This document shows positions 59,117 to 64,000 of a DNA stretch of 64,000 nt, piece after piece. The DNA is from Portulaca oleracea (taxonomy: Eukaryota; Streptophyta; Magnoliopsida; Caryophyllales; Portulacaceae). The stretch is from assembly GCA_029582165.1 (NCBI GenBank), contig CM055881.1, forward strand, positions 26,083,594-26,147,593, in the 5' to 3' direction. Every line of letters begins with the position of its first letter. The first letter of the stretch is position 1. The translations under genes were made by a program, and so were the position numbers. The notes under the pieces were generated by a model. It made no database searches. It saw only the letters and a list, made by a program, of their open reading frames with translations, and was not told where the DNA came from.

Positions 59117-60562
59117 TGAAGAAACACAATTCAGCTTTGAGGATCTCAACGGCCACATCACTGAGGACCTCCACAGCGACCGCGGTACTTTTGATTGAAA
59201 GACAAATTTGAAGATATAAATTCAGGGAAGTTTCCTTTATATAAATATTCCTTATCTTCCCTAAATATCTATATTTATCTCATAATCTCTAATTCGATTT
59301 TATTCGATTGAAGGAATCAATTAAAAAAAAAGTCATTTGCCTAAATAAGAAGATTGTGGATCTACTCCCAAGATGGAAACAATCCTCACATTCGGAAAGC
59401 ATCAAACAAGTCGTTGGAGACTCAAGCTTTAAATAGAGTGGTCATTATCTTCAAACACTACGAATTTCCAAGCAAGAAAATCGTTGTAGGAATTTTTATT
59501 TGAAAATTCTGAGTTGTAGCAATATTTGTGTGAAAATACTCTGAGTTGTAGCCACTGGGAAAAGTGGTGAGGTTGTAGCCGGTGAGTGAATTCTGGTGAG
59601 GGCCTCTAAGGTTGTTTTCTGAAGTGAGATAGGGTTCTCACTTTAGGTGTGTATTTTCTCTGTAATCGCCTCTTCTGTGAGGCCTCAGGTGCAGAAGTCT
59701 CATCTGAAGTCTTCTGCTTTTCTAAGCTCTATTGAGGACCTCATAATCCTCAATAGTGCCGAGTGTAACCTCCTCCTTTGTAGCACTTTAATTTCATCAA
59801 TAAAGAAGTACTGTTTGTTGAATAGTTAGTGGAATTTAATGAAGGAATTAATGTGTTACTTCTATCAAGGTCCCACATTGATAGAATAATGTAATCTCTA
59901 GCTCCTAGAGAATATAAATAGGTTTTATTTATTTAATGTCCCACATGGACAAAGTAAGTTATATTATAGCTCTTTATAAGTTAAAGAGTTATATGGACTT
60001 ATAAATAAATAAACCATGGACTAGGCTAACATGTGCTTGGGTTAAGGTTCAATGCTTCCGCATACGCGCGCGCGGCGTGGGCTGTAGGGCGCTAGAGGCG
60101 CTTTTGGCCCTTATTAGGCGCACTTGGCACTTAGCACGTGAGCTCGGAGCAAAGGAACAAATTATAATAAACCAAGCCTTTTTTGTTTTCTTTTTTCTTT
60201 ATAATATCTTTGCTGATTGTTGTCATTGTTCCATCTCATTACTTGATTACCACAACTGTTCTTATCCAAAAGCCTGTCAAATTGATAGATATCTGCAGAC
60301 AGCCATAGGGGATTGATGATTATATATACATCAATCCAGGAAGCTTTGTTGTATCCTGGAGACACGAATTTGCATGAGGGGCAAATCTTGTCTTAAAGAA
60401 AGTGATCTCATTCACGCCTCAAAGCATCAATCCCATCTCTGAATTCTAACACTGTTCAGTTCATAAAAGTGTTATTAACTCTTTTGTGTTGATCAAGTTG
60501 CAAAAATTTTATATAACCCTATTCCTCCCTCCCCCCCCCCCCCTCCTCCTAGGGTTATTTCA
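59117..60562 (+). repeat. 3' LTR of Sirevirus-like element, split by an insertion
   Basis: Same ends as the 5' LTR, preceded by the purine tract AAAAAGGGGGAGAT. Interrupted by 59816-60451; without the insertion and its duplicated 5 bp it is about 805 bp long. Confidence 0.9.
59816..60451. mobile_element. Solo LTR inserted in the 3' LTR
   Basis: 636 bp, TGTTGAATAG to ATTCTAACA (TG...CA), flanked by a perfect 5-bp duplication CTGTT (59811-59815, 60452-60456). No PBS or coding sequence. It contains GTCCCACATTGATAG and GTCCCACATGGAC, common in plant Copia LTRs. Confidence 0.85.
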
Positions 60563-60569
60563 ATATTGT

Positions 60570-62210
60570 AGAAGGAAGGGGGGATTTAACTACACAGTTA
60601 AATGAAAGGTTACTAAACTGAACAAAGGAAAAAAGATACAAAAAAAAAATCATATCTGTTAGTGAAACAATAATGCAAACATGGATTGGCAACAAAATTT
60701 TCTCCTAACAAACTTTTTCCCTCAATTATTAACATAGTACTAATTCTATAAAAGTTGAAGTTTTGCCGCAAAAGATTTCACTATCAATGCCTAAAAGACT
60801 TTTTTTTTTCCCTCTTCTCAACATTTCCTCATACCACCACTACCATCACCACCCTGACCATTGCAATCGTCGGCATATCGGCACCCATCGACCACCATCT
60901 TCTCAACTAGTCATCAAGAGAAAATTTCCCCCAGAAGAAGAATTTTAATCACAAAAAATGGAAATAAAATAAAATGAAAAAATTAAAGTAAAGAATAAAG
61001 TGTATAATTAATTAATTCATATTAATCATATCTTGTTGTCCTAAGTGAGTAAGCTTTCCTCTCTTCCTTGCTTGATTATAAACAATGACCCCTATGATGG
61101 TGATTCCAAACCCAACCATCCCCATCGCCATCACCGGATTCTTCACAATCAACACCGACATCTAATAAGTAAGAGTAAACGGGATGACCCACTAGCATGA
61201 TCGCCCAACTCAGTAGCCCTCCGCCCCCTCGACCCTTTTTCTCTATTTCAGGTCTGCCTTGGCTAAACCCCAACCCCCTTGACATAATAGACAGTTAGAG
61301 AAATGAAAAATCAAAAAGACCTAGATAACAGAAAATAGGTGACAGAGATGAAAAATGAGAGACAATTAATAGATTGATTAGATGTTCCTAACTTACCCCT
61401 TTCTCCAGCCTTACCATTTCCTTTTTTACGTAACCACTTCTATTGGCAGTTCTCAACATTTTCTTCTGATATTTATTGAAAGGTTGAGGTTGACAAGAAT
61501 TTAATTGACAGTTATGATTAGTCAAAGTTCCCAAATTCATTCTCAACGCAATCAAACTGATTTTGCTTTTATTATAGGTGGATATCTCATCTTTATAATT
61601 TTAATAATTATAATATTTATCATATTTCTACAATAACAACAGTCCCCAATGAGGTCCCGCAGACAGGAAGTATGGGAGAATCTACGTATAGGCACCCTTT
61701 CCTCCATGCACATAAATGCATGAAAAGGTTGATCCTAGTGGATCCAAAGGAAACCTTTTGACAATCGAAAAGAAGAAAACCAAAAACCAATTGGAAAACG
61801 TTTGGTGAACCAAGAGACGATAGAAACAAAGAGTGAGAGTTCCATACCTACGTGCACCAAGCAAGAAGTTGTTAAGTGAGCAAGGTAGATGTACCTAAAA
61901 AACACAAATACAACCACAAGAAATACATAGACAACACAATAACACGATGACCAACCAACAACCACTCATCCCTCATTACTTGAGTGCGTTAATCCTAACC
62001 TACCAAAAGCCCCCATCGAGTGTCATATCTGCCACTAAAAATAGTTCTTTCAAGATTTTTTCCCCTTCAATGTATCTTCTAACAATGAAAATGTTCGTTT
62101 TTAACAATGTGTCATGCTTTTTATCAATTAATATTTATTGTGATATTTAATATTAATATTTTTTATAGTTAGGATTATATAAAACTTAACATATGCTAGC
62201 GACAACACCA
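60570..62210. other. Intergenic stretch, nothing recognised
   Basis: Several open frames of 60-80 codons occur, but none resembles a known protein and none shows coding-like composition. No RNA found. Confidence 0.4.
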
Positions 62211-62214
62211 AATA

Positions 62215-62483
62215 TTACTTTGGTCCCAAAATATTTGTCCTTTTACAGATTTACTTAATTTTTTTTGTTCCAAAATATTTGGCTCTTCTACAATTTCAAC
62301 TGTCATTCCCTTTTTTAACCCTAATTAATAAATTTATTTATCAATTTTTACAACTTCAACAACTATTATCTTCAATTAAAATAGGGGTAGTTTGGGTAAA
62401 TTACAAACTTTTCACCTCAATTTTCAATATGCATTGGTCTTCTCAAATTAAATAAATGGACAAATATAATGAGACAAAGGTAG
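62215..62483. mobile_element. Diverged Stowaway-like MITE
   Basis: Ends TTACTTTGGTCCCAAAATAT and (reversed) CTACCTTTGTCTCATTATAT, followed on both sides by TTGTCC, with TA at 62213-62214 and 62484-62485. Length 269 bp. Confidence 0.6.
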
Positions 62484-63178
62484 TATAAATGACATTTTAA
62501 TCGAATCAACTCCACTCATTAGATAATTTTAACCTTTTTTATGTAAATTCAAAATTACAAAAAAATATAATTTAATACAATTTATATTTGGTATTATAGT
62601 TACAAAATGTAATCGTATCAAATTCTTTTCAATTTAGTATGTATTAATTTCTTGTCCCAGCGTCATTTCGAATTCAAATATGTTGCTTGTAAATGCATCA
62701 TGTTTACGTCATTTCTGAGTCTACCTTCCAAGACATAAGAAGGCATGCAGAATTTGTACAGTAGTTAAATTTACTTTCAATAACCTCGTTGATCACTGAT
62801 CTACTACTTGGAGGGATACTAAAAAAGATTCAAATCAGAATACTTCAGACTCATGTTTAAGAAAACCAGCCAGTGATCTCATTGATCTCAACTAATGGTT
62901 GGACAAAATATATCATATGCATACATTGACATGGATTTGTCTACCCAACAAAATGATACCACAATCTGCTAAGCCAATTCTGTTGTTCGATACCCTGTAT
63001 AACTAAATTTGGAGCCTATGTACACTGGATCCAAGGACTAACCCTGATGACTGAATATGGAAGCTAGAGTTGGCAAATTATGTACAAAATAATTGGACAA
63101 AACATATTGCATGCATATTTTTAAGCCTTTACTGTTAGCTACCTATGCACATTATTGTAGCATTCGTGAAGTGGTGAT

Positions 63179-63904
63179 TTAGCTACCAAAAGGCAGAGAA
63201 GACATGGGAGAGAACATCAAGGATTGCTGTGATGACGGCATATTCATGAGCAATGCTTCCTTTTCTTCCATCAGGAGCTGGTACTTGGCCTTCCTTTCCT
63301 CAAGAAGCTTCTTACAGTTTTGCCACTCATTGATCACATAAGCGATTGTATCTTTAGCGGTCCTCAACTCTTCTTCCTTCTTCTCAATCTTCTGCATTAT
63401 GTCGGGCCCTTTTGGGATGACTGCCAGTTCACTCCCCTGAGCAGCTACAGGAAACTGAACATCCACTCTCCTGACCCAATGACACCAGAATCAAACGCAT
63501 CAAACCAGAATGGACAAAACCATGCATCCTTAAGACTCCATGCAATACGTTGTTCTCAAATAAGGTAGATAAAGAAAACATACTTGCGCCCTAATAAGAG
63601 CATTCCATTTCCATAAAGAAACCCTCCATCCAAAGAGACAGCTCCGCCTGATATACAGCCATGTGCCTGCTTCATATGTTCCTTTGTTTCGTACACTTGG
63701 AGCTCCCCAAACAGCCGGTAAAACAGAGTTTCACGAAGCCCATACCCTGCAATTGTCTTAGTTTGCAGATGATGTACATCTATGTCAATCATGTTGACAG
63801 CATAACCCAAGAAACCTGCTGGAGTTTTTCCATCAGGGAGAGAGGGATCCCGTAGCCCCAACCTCCTCTGGGGATCACTTTCTACGACACTTCCATCATA
63901 CGGC
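63179..63904 (-). CDS. GMI1/SMCHD1-like SMC-hinge protein, last two exons
   Basis: Penultimate exon 63584-63904 (321 bp, phase 2 in) and last exon 63179-63470, stop TAA at 63179-63181. Encoded blocks [52 protein letters not shown] and [11 protein letters not shown] match the hinge of the GMI1/DMS3 family; the end is a coiled coil (KIEKKEEELRTAKD) and an Ser/Pro-rich tail. Arabidopsis GMI1 is a large ATPase-plus-hinge protein involved in somatic homologous recombination repair. The C-terminus differs from DMS3, so I favour a GMI1-like gene over a second DMS3, but only the end is visible. The exon bounds and phase equal those of DMS3 exon 7. Confidence 0.75.
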
Positions 63905-64000
63905 CTGTCAAAACACTAATTAATTATTAGCACTTGGCAACATGTGTTTTAATTTATGGACAACAAATAAAATGCTCGTGTTAATTGGTATTAACTTGCC

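Larger units (their letters stand above)
55987..60562 (+). mobile_element. Gag-only Copia (Sirevirus-like) retrotransposon, structurally complete
   Basis: 5' LTR 55987-56779, PBS at about 56782-56795 (TTGTATCAGAGCAG, initiator tRNA-Met type), gag, polypurine tract, 3' LTR 59117-60562. Perfect 5-bp target duplication ATATT at 55982-55986 and 60563-60567. No protease, integrase or reverse transcriptase in the 2.3-kb internal part, so non-autonomous. Four purine-rich GGGGGAG tracts (about 58648, 58701, 59011, 59108) recall the multiple PPTs of Sireviruses. The first 150 bp of the LTRs differ at roughly 4% of positions by eye. Confidence 0.88.

Noticed and set aside
60060..60150. CGCGCG-rich patch as a CpG island or gene start
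   Set aside because: Short and inside the 636-bp solo LTR with exact 5-bp duplication.
63584..63904. Second copy of DMS3 itself
   Set aside because: The following exon encodes a different, longer coiled-coil and Ser/Pro tail, unlike the DMS3 C-terminus; GMI1-like fits better.

Overview
This window reads as nuclear DNA of a flowering plant, most likely a dicot. The evidence is AT-rich sequence, split genes with GT-AG (and some apparent GC-AG) introns, plant-specific protein families (WRC-domain protein, the RdDM factor DMS3, a GMI1-like SMC-hinge protein, mitochondrial CLPX) and dense plant retrotransposons and MITEs. I could not assign a species.

Layout. 1-3.6 kb: 5' part of a minus-strand CLPX-like gene (three exons seen; the rest lies left of the window). 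4.9-16.3 kb: a graveyard of nested, head-to-head Ty3/Gypsy (Athila/Tat-type) retroelement pieces. These include a decayed ATHILA ORF-1-type gene on +, a gag-only element on - with LTR and primer-binding site, and a gag fragment on +. 18.5-19.6 kb and 31.4-32.4 kb: two intronless minus-strand paralogs with an N-terminal WRC domain and C-terminal AT-hook. Between them lie a wrecked L1 LINE (21.5-25.2 kb), an RRM-coding remnant split by a hAT element that itself carries a MULE-type MITE (26.0-28.4 kb), a second MITE of that family, and a GA microsatellite inside an inverted repeat. 32.6-36 kb: two tandem-repeat arrays (about 175 bp and about 172 bp periods) with a Stowaway MITE in the second. 36.4-45 kb: a hAT-type MITE, a solo LTR of chromovirus type, another Gypsy LTR and a second gag-only Gypsy element. 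46.5-53.3 kb: a near-complete minus-strand DMS3 gene whose second exon encodes an unexpected PB1-like domain. 56.0-60.6 kb: a structurally complete gag-only Copia (Sirevirus-like) element with target-site duplication, its 3' LTR split by a 636-bp solo LTR. 63.2-63.9 kb: the last two exons of a GMI1/SMCHD1-like SMC-hinge gene that continues to the right.

How it fits together. DMS3 (RNA-directed DNA methylation) and the GMI1-like gene (DNA repair family) are both SMC-hinge proteins. They lie on the same strand about 10 kb apart and share an exon of identical length (321 bp) and phase, so they look like an old tandem duplication. Most of the remaining DNA is transposon-derived, including the sequence immediately around this silencing gene.

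Limits. Exon boundaries were set by eye from splice signals, reading phase and remembered protein families. No database search or transcript evidence was available. The terminal exon of DMS3 was not settled.
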